Shown piece after piece: positions 22,301 through 35,542 of a stretch of DNA of 64,000 nucleotides. The DNA is taken from positions 4,321,821-4,385,820 of the forward strand of contig OZ014417.1 in the NCBI GenBank assembly GCA_963965975.1, read 5' to 3'. A program made the position numbers and the translations under genes. Each line of letters opens with the position of its first letter. The first letter of the stretch is position 1. Under the pieces are notes generated by a model. It had not been told where the DNA came from. It was given only the letters and a program-made list of their open reading frames with translations, and searched no databases. Source of the stretch: Xestospongia bergquistia. Taxonomy: Eukaryota > Porifera > Demospongiae > Haplosclerida > Petrosiidae.

Positions 22301-23291
22301 TTACAAAGTATACAATTCACCCAAGGTAAACAAACCATTTGCAATGAGTTGTGAAAGTAAAAGTTTAATCTCCAAAGGTGCTATCCCTTCAAGAATATCA
22401 TGCATAGTATCATGAGGTAAACCACCATCAAACATGTTGAAATACTTAACATCAAGTAGAGACAACTGTCTATTGATGCCATATGTTTTTGAATAATAAT
22501 TACTTACATCACTATCCAGCATTTCAATATGCCTCAAATGACTACTTCAGTTCTGACATCAAATGATTCTGATACAAAACTAGTTGAAAGAGTGTCACAT
22601 GTTACTCGGCATGTTCGACAGCAACAATATGAAAATGAAAAAGACTTCTTAAAACCACTGAGATCATTGCTTGGCTTGGTAAATTAATGCCCCTTTGAAT
22701 GTTCATGTTCTTTCTTCAACAGAAACAGTAATTCAAGTTGTTGCAAGAGTGTTTAAATCATCAACAAAGGGATGTAAAATCTTGTCAAGGCCATGTGCTT
22801 CAATAACAGAGACAGTGGCAACAATTGCTAAGTTAATTACCCTGAGTTGAGATCAGTATTTTGGGTCAATGTTTCCTAATGTATAGAACACTATTCCAAC
22901 TTTATGCTACTTAACATGTGATCCCAAAGGGTTACATAACTCTATCTTGTCAAAATATCAGGATAGTACCTATAAATAAAAAAGGATGCTTATATAAATT
23001 GGAGTCTGCAACCCAAATACAAGTGATATTATTTACACTAACTGTATGTTCTACTATTTCATTTCTTTTTTGAATAATGTGTGAATGGCGACGATAAATA
23101 TGAGAATATAGAGCAGAGAAACTTTTCAACGTTGTTGAGCATCCATCAATACCACAGCAAACTAAAAACCTAGGATCACTGGAGTGCACAGTACGAAGGT
23201 GACTCAAAATATCAGGAACATTAGTTGCTTCAAACGTACAAAGAGGACATATTTTCTCGCTGACAATCATAGTACAGTACACCAGCACCAC
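22301..23291 (-). mobile_element. C2H2-exon / MHDILEG-type transposon protein remnant
   Basis: Minus strand. 23291-22950 encodes a 113-residue C2H2-like segment (CPLCTFEATNVPDILSHLR, then CCGIDGCSTTLKSFSALYSH), with a start ATG or GTG near 23270-23291. Further along, 22537-22301 encodes YFNMFDGGLPHDTMHDILEG, then a leucine-rich stretch. Both parts are typical of one group of large transposon-derived proteins in invertebrates and fish. Sequence between them does not read cleanly, so the element is decayed or spliced. The family name is not certain. Confidence 0.6.
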
Positions 23292-23497
23292 AAAGAAACA
23301 GAGGAGCCACGCCCTTATTGAATCATGTGACGAACACGTTGTATGATCTTGTCAAACATTATGCGTACGTTTACCAACACCTTAATTTAATATAATTTAG
23401 TATAATTAATGTTGTTGTTGTTCACATGTACTTTATTATATTGGAATTGCGTTGTTTACATGTACTTAAGTTTTACTAATATCTTTTAACAGATGAC
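22757..23497. repeat. Large inverted repeat, left arm
   Basis: About 741 bp, inverted match to 25177-25917 (paired positions sum to about 48674). By eye the arms differ at only a few sites, for example two residue changes in the 113-residue C2H2 frame. The left arm continues into the MHDILEG part; the right arm does not. Confidence 0.88.
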
Positions 23498-25176
23498 TTT
23501 TAACAAAGGTAACTCATAAATATTAATAATATATTAATTTAAATCATAATTTATAAATTACTAGTATAGATAGTCTTTAATATAAAGTACACTTTTCTAA
23601 TGACTAATGCAATTTAAATAAAGTAACTGAACTGTACTTCCCGGGAAGTACAGTTCAGTTACTTTATTTAAAGTGTATTAGTCATTAGAAAAGTGACTTA
23701 TATCATGGGTCCTATTTCCATATATGGAGTTTAGTACACATACATATATGTTATATACACACATATATGTAGTATAATACAATATTTATTAGCGTAACAT
23801 ATGTAAAAAGTGTAATTTCCAAAGTTTACAATTGTAAGTGTAATACAATTACTATTCTTTTTATAAATTTGTGATAAATGTATTATTAATATTCACGAGT
23901 TACCTTTACAGGACTCTGAAAACAAGTGAACTAACTGTACTAGTGTTATAGGCTTCAGTCCCATAATATAAGTACACTTTTCTAATGACTAATACACTTT
24001 AAATAAAGTAACTGAAATGTACTTCCCGAGAAGTACAGTTCAGTTACTTTATTTAAAGTGCATTAGTCATTAGAAAAGTGTACTTTATATTAAAGTCTAT
24101 CTATACTACACTTTTACTTTTTTTTTACACTTTTACATATGTTAAGCTAATAAATATTGTATTATACTACATATATGTGTGTATATAACATATATGTATG
24201 TGTACATATATATGTGTACTAAACTCCATATATGGAAATAGGACCCATGATATAAGTAACTTTTCTAATGACTAATACACTTTAAACAAAGTAACTGAAC
24301 TGTACTTCCCGGGAAGTACAGTTCAGTTACTTTATTTAAAGTGTATTAGTCATTAGAAAAGTGTAATTATATCATGGGACTGAAGCCTGTAGCACTAGTA
24401 CAGTTAGTTCACTTGTTTTCAGAGTCCTGTAAAGGTAACTCATGAATATTAATAATTGATTTATCACAAATGTATAAAAAGAATACTAATTGTATTACAT
24501 TTATAATTGTAAACTTTGGAAATTACACTTTTTACATATGTTACACTAATAAATATTATATTATACTACATATATATGTGTATATAACATATATGTATGT
24601 GTACACATATATGTGTACTGAACTCCATATATGGAAATAGGACCCATGATATAAGTACACTTTTCTAATGACTAATACACTTTAAATAAAGTAACTGAAC
24701 TGTACTTCCCGGGAAGTACATATATCATGTACACTTTTCTAATGACTAATTATATAATTCTTATATCATGGGACTGAAGCCTGCAACACTAGTATTATAT
24801 CATGGGTCCTATTTCAATATATGGAGTTCAGTACACATATATGTGTACACATACATATATGTCATATGCACACATATATGTAGTATAATACAATATTTAT
24901 TAGTGTAGCATATGTAAAAAGTGTAATCTTACATAGTATTTTCTCCTCACAAACGAGTAAGTACTGAGTATCACTTTCCCCAGTAAATGCAACAATTCTT
25001 GGCTTTGTTCATTTAGGCAGTGTTTTACAAACCAAATGAATGTTCTTCATGGCCTATTATATATAAAAATAACAAAATTGACATTTACATATTATCTTAC
25101 TATGTGTTCGTCATATAAGTAGCAGAGTTTTTGTTTTGTTAAACACTCTACAAGCACTTTAAGTCCTATCAGATAC
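23498..25176. repeat. Nested palindrome cluster in the inverted-repeat spacer
   Basis: A near-perfect palindrome with arms of about 50-60 bp, centred on TACTTCCCGGGAAGTA, occurs centred at 23642, 24027 (CCCGAG) and 24310; a fourth at 24710 has lost its right arm. Between them a second module (ATGGGTCCTATTTCCATATA with ACATATATG runs) alternates in orientation: plus at 23702-23965 and 24785-24935, minus at 24115-24255 and 24366-24660. No protein frame of note. Confidence 0.85.
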
Positions 25177-25917
25177 GTCATCTGTTAAAAGATATTAGTA
25201 AAACTTAAGTACATGTAAACAACGCAATTCCAATATAAAAAAGTACATGTGAACAACAACAACATTAATTATACTAAATTATATTAAATTAAGGTGTTGG
25301 TAAACGTACGCATAATATTTGACAAGATCATACAACGTGTTCGTCACATGATTCAATAAGGGCGTGGCTCCTCTGTTTCTTTGTGGTGCTGGTGTACTGT
25401 ACTATGATTGTCAGCGAGAAAATATGTCCTCTTTGTACGTTTGAAGCAACTAATGTTCCTGATATTTTGAGTCACCTTCGTTCTGTGCACTCCAGTGATC
25501 CTAGGTTTTTAGTTTGCTGTGGTATTGATGGATGCTCAACAACGTTGAAAAGTTTCTCTGCTCTATATTCTCATATTTATCGTCGCCATTCACACATTAT
25601 TCAAAAAAAAAATGAAATAGTAGAACATACAGTTAGTGTAAATAATATCACTTGTATTTGGGTTGCAGACTCCAATTTATATAAGCATCCTTTTTTATTT
25701 ATTGGTACTATCCTGATATTTTGACAAGATAGAGTTATGTAACCCTTTGGGATCACATGTTAAGTAGCATAAAGTTGGAATAGTGTTCTATACATTAGGA
25801 AACATTGACCCAAAATACCGATCTCAACTGAGGGTAATTAGCTTAGCAATTGTTAGCACTGTCTCTGTTATTGAAGCACATGGCCTTGACAAGATTTTAC
25901 ATCCCTTTGTTGATCAT
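25177..25917 (+). repeat. Large inverted repeat, right arm, carrying the second C2H2 exon
   Basis: Inverted copy of 22757-23497. It carries the open frame 25383-25724 on the plus strand (CPLCTFEATNVPDILSHLRS), nearly identical to the minus-strand frame at 23291-22950. Nothing of the MHDILEG part follows. Confidence 0.88.
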
Positions 25918-25929
25918 TTTACTTTTTGT

Positions 25930-26235
25930 TAGTACTGCATTGACAATACATTGTAGTTGGTAGTCTAGTGCTTTCTTAATTACTTTTACAGTTTCTATGA
26001 CTAAGTTTGTTATGAAGAGAACTCCAGTATCTCTGCTGTTAATAGTATCAAAATCTCTTTAATGTTAGTCCTGATAAGGATAGTGAATGGATCATCTTAC
26101 ATTTATTGTACTACATGGACAATACATTATAGTTTATAGTCAGTTTAGTGCTTTCCCAATTAATTTATTAGTACTACATCCACGATACATTATAGTTGGT
26201 AATTTAGTGCTTTCCCAATTATATGAATACTGACA
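25930..26235. repeat. Three copies of a 55-bp repeat
   Basis: TAGTACTACAT, ACAATACATTATAGTT and TTTAGTGCTTTCCCAATT recur at about 25930, 26107 and 26168. Confidence 0.65.
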
Positions 26236-27850
26236 AGCTCCCAGTCTAGACATTGGCACCAACCTTGCTTTGTAGGAGCTTCTACATTTGATATATCCAG
26301 AGAAATATGTGCATCCTCATCATCCAACTTCTCAAAGTATTACACTACCAACTTTAATATATTTTTGATGTAGTACTAATAAATTATTAGGCAAATGAAG
26401 GCTTTATATCTGTGAATATCTGTCACTGTTGAATCATTTTGTTGATTGAAATTGTTTCGTGATGTCAACTGTATGCAAAATCAGATTCATTTTACATCTC
26501 CATAAATACAGCCATACACTCTAATGTTGAATGTACATAATACTAACAAATCTATTGTTACTTATCTGCTTTAACTACCAGTAGCTTCATTTTTAATTGT
26601 TTTAATAAAACTACAATTTTATAATCACGGTCACATGCATACAATCTTGCGATAGAACACTAAAATTGTCCACCTTTGTGTGGGAATCTGAATTGTATTT
26701 AAAATATATAACATATTTTGTGGCATGAAACAGCATTGTCTATGTAACATGACCTCAAATAAAGGACATCTATTTACAGTTTAAAAATCTATTGTATTCC
26801 ATTTATCATAGATCCTCTGATCTGCATTTGTGTCAATATGTCAATAGTTAAGTTGACTTTTAAATGTTGAATGTTGCATGCAAATCACATTTGTTAATAA
26901 TTAGTTGTGTGTGAGACATATGATGATTACATGCAAGCTTCTATGATGACAGAAAACTTGATATATTGTGATTGCTCATACATCTTATTAGTTTTTACTT
27001 AGCACATATATAGGTCAGTGAAGTAACTACTACAATGACAAGAAATGTAGTTGATTGTCAGAGTTTTAAGAATCTTTCTAATATCTCATTAGTTGGGTAA
27101 TATATACAATATACACAACAGATAGCCTATTTTCTACTTGAATTTAAATTATAAAAAGGTGCTCTTAATTAACTACTATATTATGTATTATGTGTACTAA
27201 AAAAGACCATGGATTGGTTAAATCAACCTTTCTTTTGTGATATACTAATACAACACCCTTTAGTAAAATACATAAGAATACTCATAATCTCTGTGACATA
27301 AACTTTGACATTATATTTGAAATATAGAGAATATTCTCATTTTGGTGTTATTGCGAAAAGAAAAAAAGTGTCATGCCTTCTCATATCTACCATTCATCAC
27401 AGACTTAATGATATATTGTTAACTAGCCTATAGTTGTAGACTACCAGTGTCACAACATGTTTGTCTGAAGTCTCAAATACATGTAACTACATATACAAAC
27501 AGTTTGACAGAAGTGGTTCATTACAAAACAAGTTATATATTATACATTATTACATAATTATGTACCAAAATTGTAAAAATGGATTAATCCCAAATTGATT
27601 AATCAATAATATACAAGTTATGAAAAATGCAAACATAATACTATTAATTACTAATGTGTTATGAAATTGAAGGTGATGTAGCTACACAAACAGTAGTACA
27701 ATTCTAGTAATATGATCAGATTTTCCAATATAACAACTACTATTATTAAAACAATAACCAGGTATTGTCTTTTGCGATTTGAGGCAGCTATAAGGCCATC
27801 ATGGTTTTGAAAAAAAACTTTTGACAAAGAAGGAAGACTGAGAATGCCTA
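26236..27850. other. No gene seen
   Basis: About 1.6 kb of AT-rich unique sequence. No frame over 60 codons and no convincing splice-linked exons. Confidence 0.6.
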
Positions 27851-27853
27851 GAA

Positions 27854-29520
27854 CTAATCGTCATCAGAATTATCAGATTGATCTGAATCATCAGACTCAT
27901 CCAATTCATCTCCAACTCGAATGATGAACTCATCCACTAACTCTTCATAGAGGCCATCATTAGACCAATAGTGGTCTTCAAAGTGGATCTTAACATGTTG
28001 AATGAGACTCTTTCAACGGTCAGGTGTCACAACATCAAAATTCTCTCATGCAAGCTGCTCAACCTCACGGAGATTAAATGCACGAGTGTTGGGCTTGATG
28101 TGACCTTTAACCTGTGCCCATGCCAACTCAATAGGATTGAGAGTACATTGAGCAAAAGGGAGTCAGACCACCTCATGCCCTGTATGATTTACATAGCAAT
28201 AAATGCAAAGGCTATCTTGACTAAGTTCTTACCTGCAGCAATACCCACGTCATCAACAATGTAGCGAGGGGTAAGTTTCAATCTTTGTATGATTCTATAC
28301 AATTCAGCTTTCAAGGCATTTGTTAGGAATTCAACTCCCTTTGACTGAAGCCAATCTTGCAGCTTTTGCTTTGTACAACATTTCACTGGAACAGGGTCAC
28401 TACGACGACTATGATATGAGCAGTTATCCATGACAATAAGACTGTTAGGTGGAACATTTGGTAGCAAACCACTCCTCAAAATGATCAGTACTCATCATGG
28501 TAATCACAAGTATTTTTTGGGATCTGAATATGAGATTGGTATTGGGAATCCAACCAATCTCACACACAAGCTCCAAGAATAATAAGCTATGCAACCGTTC
28601 CCAGGAGGCCTTTTTATACCACCAAAGTTCTGCCAGTCACCTCATCCCTCTCCACCCAATCATACTGTAAGGGTACAAATTTTCGAGGGTTTAAATTTTC
28701 GTGTTTTTAAAATTTTGCTTTATTATTTAAATTTCGTAGGTATTAACTTTCGTTTTTAGTGGGTGTGAAGTATTAATTAATGGGTGTGATATCAGACATG
28801 TGTTATAAACACAATTCGAGGAGTATGGCTAGCTGCTATTTACATGAATCCATGGTGAGAGGGTGCCTTCTGGGAGGCAGTTGACAGAGAAGTACTTCAG
28901 TGTAAAAGAGAAAGAAATAACTGACAATATCCCTTTGCAGTAGCCGTTAATCAAGGATAGCACTGTAATAAGTTTCTTGAAACCCACGTGTTTACACGTT
29001 GTTATGGAGATCACATGATTATGTGTGGGCGGAATAAAAGTTAAATTTCATAATAAAACAACAGCGCACGGATACAGCAAAATTAAATCCCCCACAAAAA
29101 TTTATACCCTTACGGTAATACTTACCATCATGAGCATTGCCCCAGGTTTCATCAAGGTAAACAACTGGCCTATTCTCTTGGCAGTTCTTCACCATTCGAC
29201 GAAGGTAAGTGTGCCTCTGTTCAATAATGCAAGGTTGTTCGTAGTAGTGGCATGTTTCATCCACTCTCTTATGTCTATAAAGTGCAATATTAATGGGCAT
29301 CATAAGAAAAGTTATGATGACTCAATTGAAACCCATTTCCCTTAGCAAGATGTTGAGGGTTGACCACTGACTGTGAAAGAGGTTATCCTCTTTTAAGACA
29401 ACAAGCAACTTGGAAATTGTCACATGCTCTTTGTTCTGATAGAGGTGGTATATTTTTCATCTGATGGCTTTACAATCAAAATCATCAACTAACAGGTGTC
29501 TGGAGACTTTGTATCTCAGA
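27854..29520 (-). pseudogene. IS630/Tc1-like DDE transposase, decayed copy
   Basis: Minus strand. From about 29520: AIR, a TGA, KIYHLY; then PVVYLDETWGNAHDG near 29150 (first catalytic Asp). After a MITE insertion comes VMDNCSYHSRR near 28430 (second Asp); after an intron, LNPIELAWAQVKGH near 28110 (Glu). The acidic tail DDSDQSDNSDDD ends at TAG 27854. Breaks: the MITE at 28663-29117, TGA in the catalytic C-terminal part (near 28045) and later, loss of the GT donor in the first intron, and a missing N-terminus. The better copy lies at 62798-64000. Confidence 0.85.
28663..29117. mobile_element. TA-flanked MITE inside the transposase
   Basis: Terminal inverted repeats begin TACTGTAAGGGTACAAATTT (left) and TACCGTAAGGGTATAAATTT (right, reverse complement). 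Removing the element and one TA restores a transposase sequence that aligns without gaps to the uninterrupted copy near 63400, which shows the insertion point and a TA target duplication as in Tc1/mariner MITEs. No coding content. Confidence 0.88.
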
Positions 29521-29712
29521 TATCTCATTGAATTAGTCTAAATGAATAAAGGAGCAAGTCACATATAACTACTTAATGTACTGTGAATTTTAAAGTTATT
29601 GAGATACACTTTCATATTGATTGTCTCTAATTATCAATCTTTAAATGAAGGAGGTTACCTATTACTGAATTTTGTGACAATGACCGAACCAGAAGTCAGA
29701 CTCCACATAGCC

Positions 29713-29761
29713 TCATACCCAGACCTACAAACATCAGGAAACATTGTAGGTCTGGGTATGA
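29713..29761. repeat. Perfect 18-bp hairpin
   Basis: TCATACCCAGACCTACAA (29713-29730) and its exact reverse complement (29744-29761) flank a 13-nt loop. No T run follows; function unknown. Confidence 0.85.
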
Positions 29762-31050
29762 TGCTGTACATAGCTCAACGTTGACCAATTTCATGTTAGA
29801 TATGATGCATGTAATATATCCAGCCTTATGTTAAGAGATATATGTACAGCATTAAGTAATTACTGAATGTTACATAATTAATTTCCAATACTTCTTTTAT
29901 CTATATACTTACTAAATGGTTGACTCTGACCCAGCTAAGTGCTCTCCAGGCAGCCATGGTTCTTTATGCTTGGTGCAGCAGGTCTCGTGATACTCATGTG
30001 GTGTACAAGTAGTGGAAGGAAGGTGTGGCTAGTGCTTCTGTTGACACGCCCATAACAAAATGGCTACTAAGACAGAGAGAGATTACTGTCTTATACCCTC
30101 CATTTATTACATGAAATATAAGTGAGAATAGTTGTTAAAATATAACTGTATTATTTCTTAATTAACTCCATTAGATAACGAAAGTATTTGTACAAATTGA
30201 AACACAGTAGTAATATTATCAGCTTAAAATGGAGGTATATGATGTCTGACATTCTTGTCCCTGATCCTGTGACTTTATTGGAACTACTGCTCAACAGTTG
30301 TTATGAATTGGTCATCCTCTTATTATAATTCTAGATGGTGTAGTTTAAAGAATGTCAACTTCATAGACTTACCATATCTTGGTCATTGACTACTGCACAC
30401 TCTACAAAGATAACTGTAAAATATAGACATTACAGATGTATACATTAATGAAACTGATTTATAATGTTTTGATTTTTTTTTATGTTAATATTAATATCTT
30501 GTTATATTAATATGATTTTATATTTATACTGTTTCAACTATTCTTCATTGTGAAGCATACTTAATACATCATATAGTTTGCTGGCTTATGTTCCTCAATT
30601 GGTCCGAATGCTAGATAAAAGATATAGGGAGTTAAATTGAGCAACTCCACCCTAGGTGATGATGTACTGCAACACAATGGCAGGGTTTCATATATTTTTG
30701 ATTAATAAACTTATATTCAGACAGACAATGTTCATTGTGTACTAGATAAGATTGTTGTTACTATCACAGCGCAATATCCATGATCAACTGAGCATGCTCA
30801 GTTCGATTAGTCACACTAGTGGCGCCAAATTTGTACTAGAAATTAATAAACTTGGACGGCATTACTTCATTTTAGCAACCAGTCTGTCAGGAGTTTACTT
30901 CTGCAGGGCTGTTTAGCAAGACAGGAGAAGGAACTGGATTCCATGCAGCCACGTCATTTGACAATGTTCTCTGGAGTAAATCTGAGACAATGATGTTCCT
31001 AGCTACAACAAAAGAGAAAGACAGTAGTAACAAATACGGTCAGAGTAGCA
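29762..31050. other. No gene seen
   Basis: Unique sequence without recognised exons. An 18-bp perfect palindrome AACTGAGCATGCTCAGTT lies at 30786-30803. Confidence 0.5.
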
Positions 31051-31820
31051 GTACTCCATGTGTGTTAGTACATCTGGCCTGCCCAACTTATTTTTTATAT
31101 TCAATGAGCTTTAGCCCTTAGTTTTAGTGCATCTGTTATCTGAACTAAGCCTGTTATAAGTCATTTTTAAACATAATATCACACTAGTCATTTTCTCTGT
31201 AATATATAGACTTTAGTAACCAGTATATTTAGTACAATGTAGCAAGTCTGAATAAAATTAGTAAAGTGTATTTATTTAGTACAAGCCTGTTTACCCCCAT
31301 TGTATCTACTTTTGTATCCATATTAGCTTGTAATGGTCAGACAATTCCTCTTGTCTTGCACTTGTTGTGTAGGGCATTACAGCATTCAGATATCTCTATT
31401 ATTTGATAGCCTATTATCCTTTCATTATAGTAAATTGTTAGTACTCCATGTGTGTTAGTATATCTACCTTGCCCAACTTAACTTATAAATTCAGTGAGCT
31501 TTAACCCTTAGTTTTAGTGCATCTGTTATCTGAACTAAGCCTATCACATGTCATTTTTAAACATAATATCTCACTAGTCCTTTTCTCTTGAATTATAGTA
31601 ATGAGTATATTTAGTACGATGTAGCAAGTTTGAATAGAATTAGTCAAGTGTTTTTATTTAGTACAAGCCTATTTACACCTTTTGTGTCTACTGTTTTGTC
31701 AGTATTAGCTTGTTATGGTCAGACAATTCCTCTTGTCTTGCACTTGTTGTGTAGTGCATTACAGCATATAGATATCTCTATTATTGATAGCCTATTATCC
31801 TTTCACTATAGTAAATTGTT
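31051..31820. repeat. 390-bp tandem duplication
   Basis: 31051-31440 repeats as 31441-31818, both starting GTACTCCATGTGTGTTAGTA. The copies differ by scattered substitutions and a few small indels. An open frame of 105 codons in the second copy has no counterpart frame in the first and is probably not coding. Confidence 0.85.
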
Positions 31821-32049
31821 TTCACAGTATATTATATTCCCTACAAACCTGCTATATGATCAATATAAATGTAGATACTACAACCAATTAAATTTATTTA
31901 TTGTCCTATATTTGCACTGTTTTAATATATATTTATATATAATATAACCATATCATCAAATATTAAACATCTGTTAATTGTTCCCTAACTTCTTTTTATC
32001 ATATGGACAGTCTAAACTTAATTGTATTTCACTCAGTCCTCCTAATATA

Positions 32050-35010
32050 ACACACTAACGCTGTCTTTTTATTTTTTTACATTGTCCTTTACTTGTCCTG
32101 TCAATTGTGTCTAATGTAACTATGCAACCTACAGTGTCCTAGTATAATTTTCCCATCTACTGTGTCATTACGTAATTGTTCCAATGTAAGCATGAGGTGT
32201 ACTGTGTCATAATGTAACTAACTGTCTTGTCTACTGTGTCCTGTTGTAACTCTCTCATCTACTGTGTCCCGATATAATTGTCCCATCTACTATGTCCTAA
32301 TGCAACTGTCCCATTTACTGTGCCCTAATGTAACGTCCTGTCTACTGTGTTGTAATGTAATTGTCTTATCTACTGTGTCTTAATTTAATTGTCCTATCAA
32401 TTGTGTCTAATGTTACTATGCAACCTACAGTGTCCTGGTATAATTTCGCCATCAACTGTGTCCTAATGTAATTGTTCTAACTACTGTGTCCCAATGTAAA
32501 TAAATATCTTGTCTACTATGTCGTAATGTAATGTTCTGTCTATTGTGTTCTAACGTAATTATCAGGTCTACAATGTCATAATGTAACTAACTGTCTTGTC
32601 TACTGTGTCCTATCATAACAATCCCATCTACTGTGTCCCAATATAATTGCCCCATCTACTATGTCCTAACGTAACTGTCCCATTTACTGTGCCCTAATGT
32701 AACATCCTGTCTACTGTGTTGTAATGTAATTGTCCCATCTACTGTGTCCTAATTTAATTGTCTTGTCAATTGTGTCTAATGTAACTATGCAACCTACAGT
32801 GTCCTGGTATAATTTTCCCATCTACTGTGTCCTAATGTAATGGTTCCAATATAACCATCAGGTCTACTGTGTCATAATGTAACTAACTGTCTTGTCTACT
32901 GTGTCCTGTTGTAACTGTCCCATCAACTGTGTCCTAGTATAATTGTCTCGTCTACTGTGTCCTAATGTAACTGTTCCATTTACTGTGTCCTAATGTAATG
33001 TCCTGTCCACTGTGTTATAATGTAATTCCCTATATCTACTGTGTCTTAATTTAATTGTCCTGTCAATTTTGTATAATGTTATTATGCAACCTACAATGTC
33101 CTGGTATAATTTTCCCATCTACTGTGTCCTAACATAATTGTTCTAACTACTGTGTCCCAACGTAAACATATGGTGTACTGTGTCGTAAGGTAATGTTCTG
33201 TCTAGTGTGTTGTAACGTAATTATCAGGTCTACTGTGTCATAATGTAACTAACTGTCTTGTCTACTGTGTGCTGTTGTAACTGTCCCATCTACTGTGTCC
33301 TAGTATAATTTTCCCATCTACTTTGTCCTAATGTAACTGTTCCATTTACTGTGTTCTATTGTAACGTCATGTCTACTGTGTTGTAATGTAATTGTCCCAT
33401 CTACTGTGTCCTAATTTAATTGTCCTGTCAATTGTGTCTAAATTTACTATGCAACCTACAGTGTCCTGTTATAACATTCCCATCTACTGTGTCCTAACAT
33501 AATTGTTCTAACTACTGTGTCCCAATGTAACCATCTGGTCTACTGTGTCATAATGTAAGGGTCTTGTCAGGTGTGTCCTAACATAATTATCAGGTCTACT
33601 TGTTCATAATGTAACTGACTGTCTTATCTACTGTGTCCTATTGTAACTATTTCATCTACTGTGTCATGTTGTCCCATCTACTGTGTCCTAACGTAACCAT
33701 CTTGTCTACTGTATCATAACATAACTGTCTTGTCTAGCGTGTCTTAACATAATTATCAGGTCTACTGTGTCATAATTTAACTAACTGTCTCTCTTCTGTG
33801 TCCTATTGTAACTGTCCCATTTACTGTGTCCTATTGTAACATCCTGTCTACTCTGCTGTAATGTAATTGTCCTAACTTCTGTGTCCAAACGTAGCTGTCC
33901 CATCTAGTATGTCTTAACATAATTGTCCCATCTGCTCTTTCCTGATGTAAGCTTCCCTTCTACTGTGTCCTAGCATAATTGTCTTTCACTACTGTGTGAT
34001 GATGTAATTGTCTTGTCATTTCTGTCCAATGTACTGTGTCTTAGTATAACTGTCCAGTCTTCTGTTTCCTAATGTAATTGTGCTGTCAGCTGCTAATGTA
34101 ATTGTGCTGTCTACTGTGTCTTAATATAACTGTCCTGTCTACTTTTTTTAATGTGACTGCCTCATGTCCTAAAGTAATTGTGCTGTCTACTCCTAATATA
34201 ACTGCTTGCCTACTATGTCCTAAGGTAATTCCCCATCTACTGTGTCCTAATGTGATTTTTTTGTCTACTGTGTCCTAATCCATTTGTCTTATCTATTGTA
34301 ATTGTCCCTTCTACTCTCTTCTATAATTGTCAACATACTGTATGCCAATATAAATGTCTTGTCTACTGTATCCAAATGTAAATGTCCCTTCTACTGTGTT
34401 CTAATATACTTGTCTCGTCTGCTGTGTTCATATGTAATTGTTTCCTCTATTGTGTACTAATGTAATTCTCTCATGTCTTAATATAATTGACCTGTCTGCT
34501 GTGTCCTAATGTAACTGCTCCTCTATTGTCTCTTAATGTATTTGTATCATCTCCTGTGACCTAATATCATTTTTCCATTTAGTGTGTCCTAATGTATTTG
34601 TCCTTTCTACTGTGTATTAAAGTAATTTTCCTATCTACTGTATTCCTATGTAATAGTCCCGTCTGCTATGTCCTAATATGAGCCTCTCTACTGCGTTGTA
34701 GTGTACTTGTCTCATCTGCTCTATCCTAATGTAATCGTCCCTTCTGTTCTGTCCTAACATAATTGTCTCATCTACCTGTCAGTCTTGTCTAACGTGTCCT
34801 AATGTAATTGTTCCATCTGCTGTGACCTAATGTAACTTTATTATCTATGGTATGTTCATTTAACTGTCCCATCTAGTTGTCCTAATGTAATTGTTCCTTC
34901 TAAATTGTCCTAATGTAATTTTCTAGTCTAGTTTGTCCTAATATGACTGTCCTGTCTGTTGCTTTCTAATGTAACTGTCTTCTTTACTGTGTGCTTATGT
35001 AACCATCCTG
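32050..35010. repeat. Minisatellite with about 30-bp unit
   Basis: About 90-100 degenerate units of the type CTACTGTGTCCTAATGTAAC followed by TGTCCCATC or TGTCCTGT. Groups of 8-12 units recur in the same order (for example the series with CAACCTACAGTGTCCTGGTA at about 32125, 32425, 32790 and 33090), so a higher-order period of roughly 300-370 bp is superimposed. The right end decays. No gene. Confidence 0.9.
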
Positions 35011-35542
35011 TCTTTTCAAACTTGTTATATTGCATTAAATCTACTGGTTACTTATTGTTAGCTAGAATTGTTAATGTCCTGATATTGTTTTTTTATTATG
35101 CATGAATAGTTAGCCTTTTTTGATTGTAATTTATGAGCCTCAATTCATTTTTCTAAGCATGATGTTATTAACTGTTTACTTATTAAGTACATGATCATTG
35201 TTTGTTACTGTGCTTTCATTTAATGTTCTATACCTAGTCACACTAAACTGGTTGTGAGTTGTATATGTAACATTCTAACCAATGTTAGCCAACATTATAT
35301 ATTCCGTTATGTAGTTAAATTTTTATCTTCTAAGGTGATCTGGTCATTTTCTTTCAACTGTTACTTTGTAAGTTTGATATATTGTACATGCAATAATTTT
35401 TTATAATTATTATATTACTGGTAATCTCTTAGCTACATAATTTAATATATACAGTCACAACAATATAATGGTGAGTTATATATAAATTTTTAACAAAATA
35501 AAGTTTGTTGTTTTTACATATATGCACATATACAGGAAGAAA

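Noticed and set aside
22541-22685. Plus-strand 48-codon frame reading TTSVLTSNDSDTKLVERVSH
   Set aside because: Lies inside the minus-strand transposon remnant, has no neighbouring exons and no recognised family; possibly chance.
30786-30803. Palindrome AACTGAGCATGCTCAGTT as an operator
   Set aside because: No gene or promoter recognised nearby; a single perfect palindrome is not enough evidence.
31630-31947. 105-codon frame in the second copy of the 390-bp duplication
   Set aside because: The first copy does not keep the frame, so there is no sign of protein-level selection.
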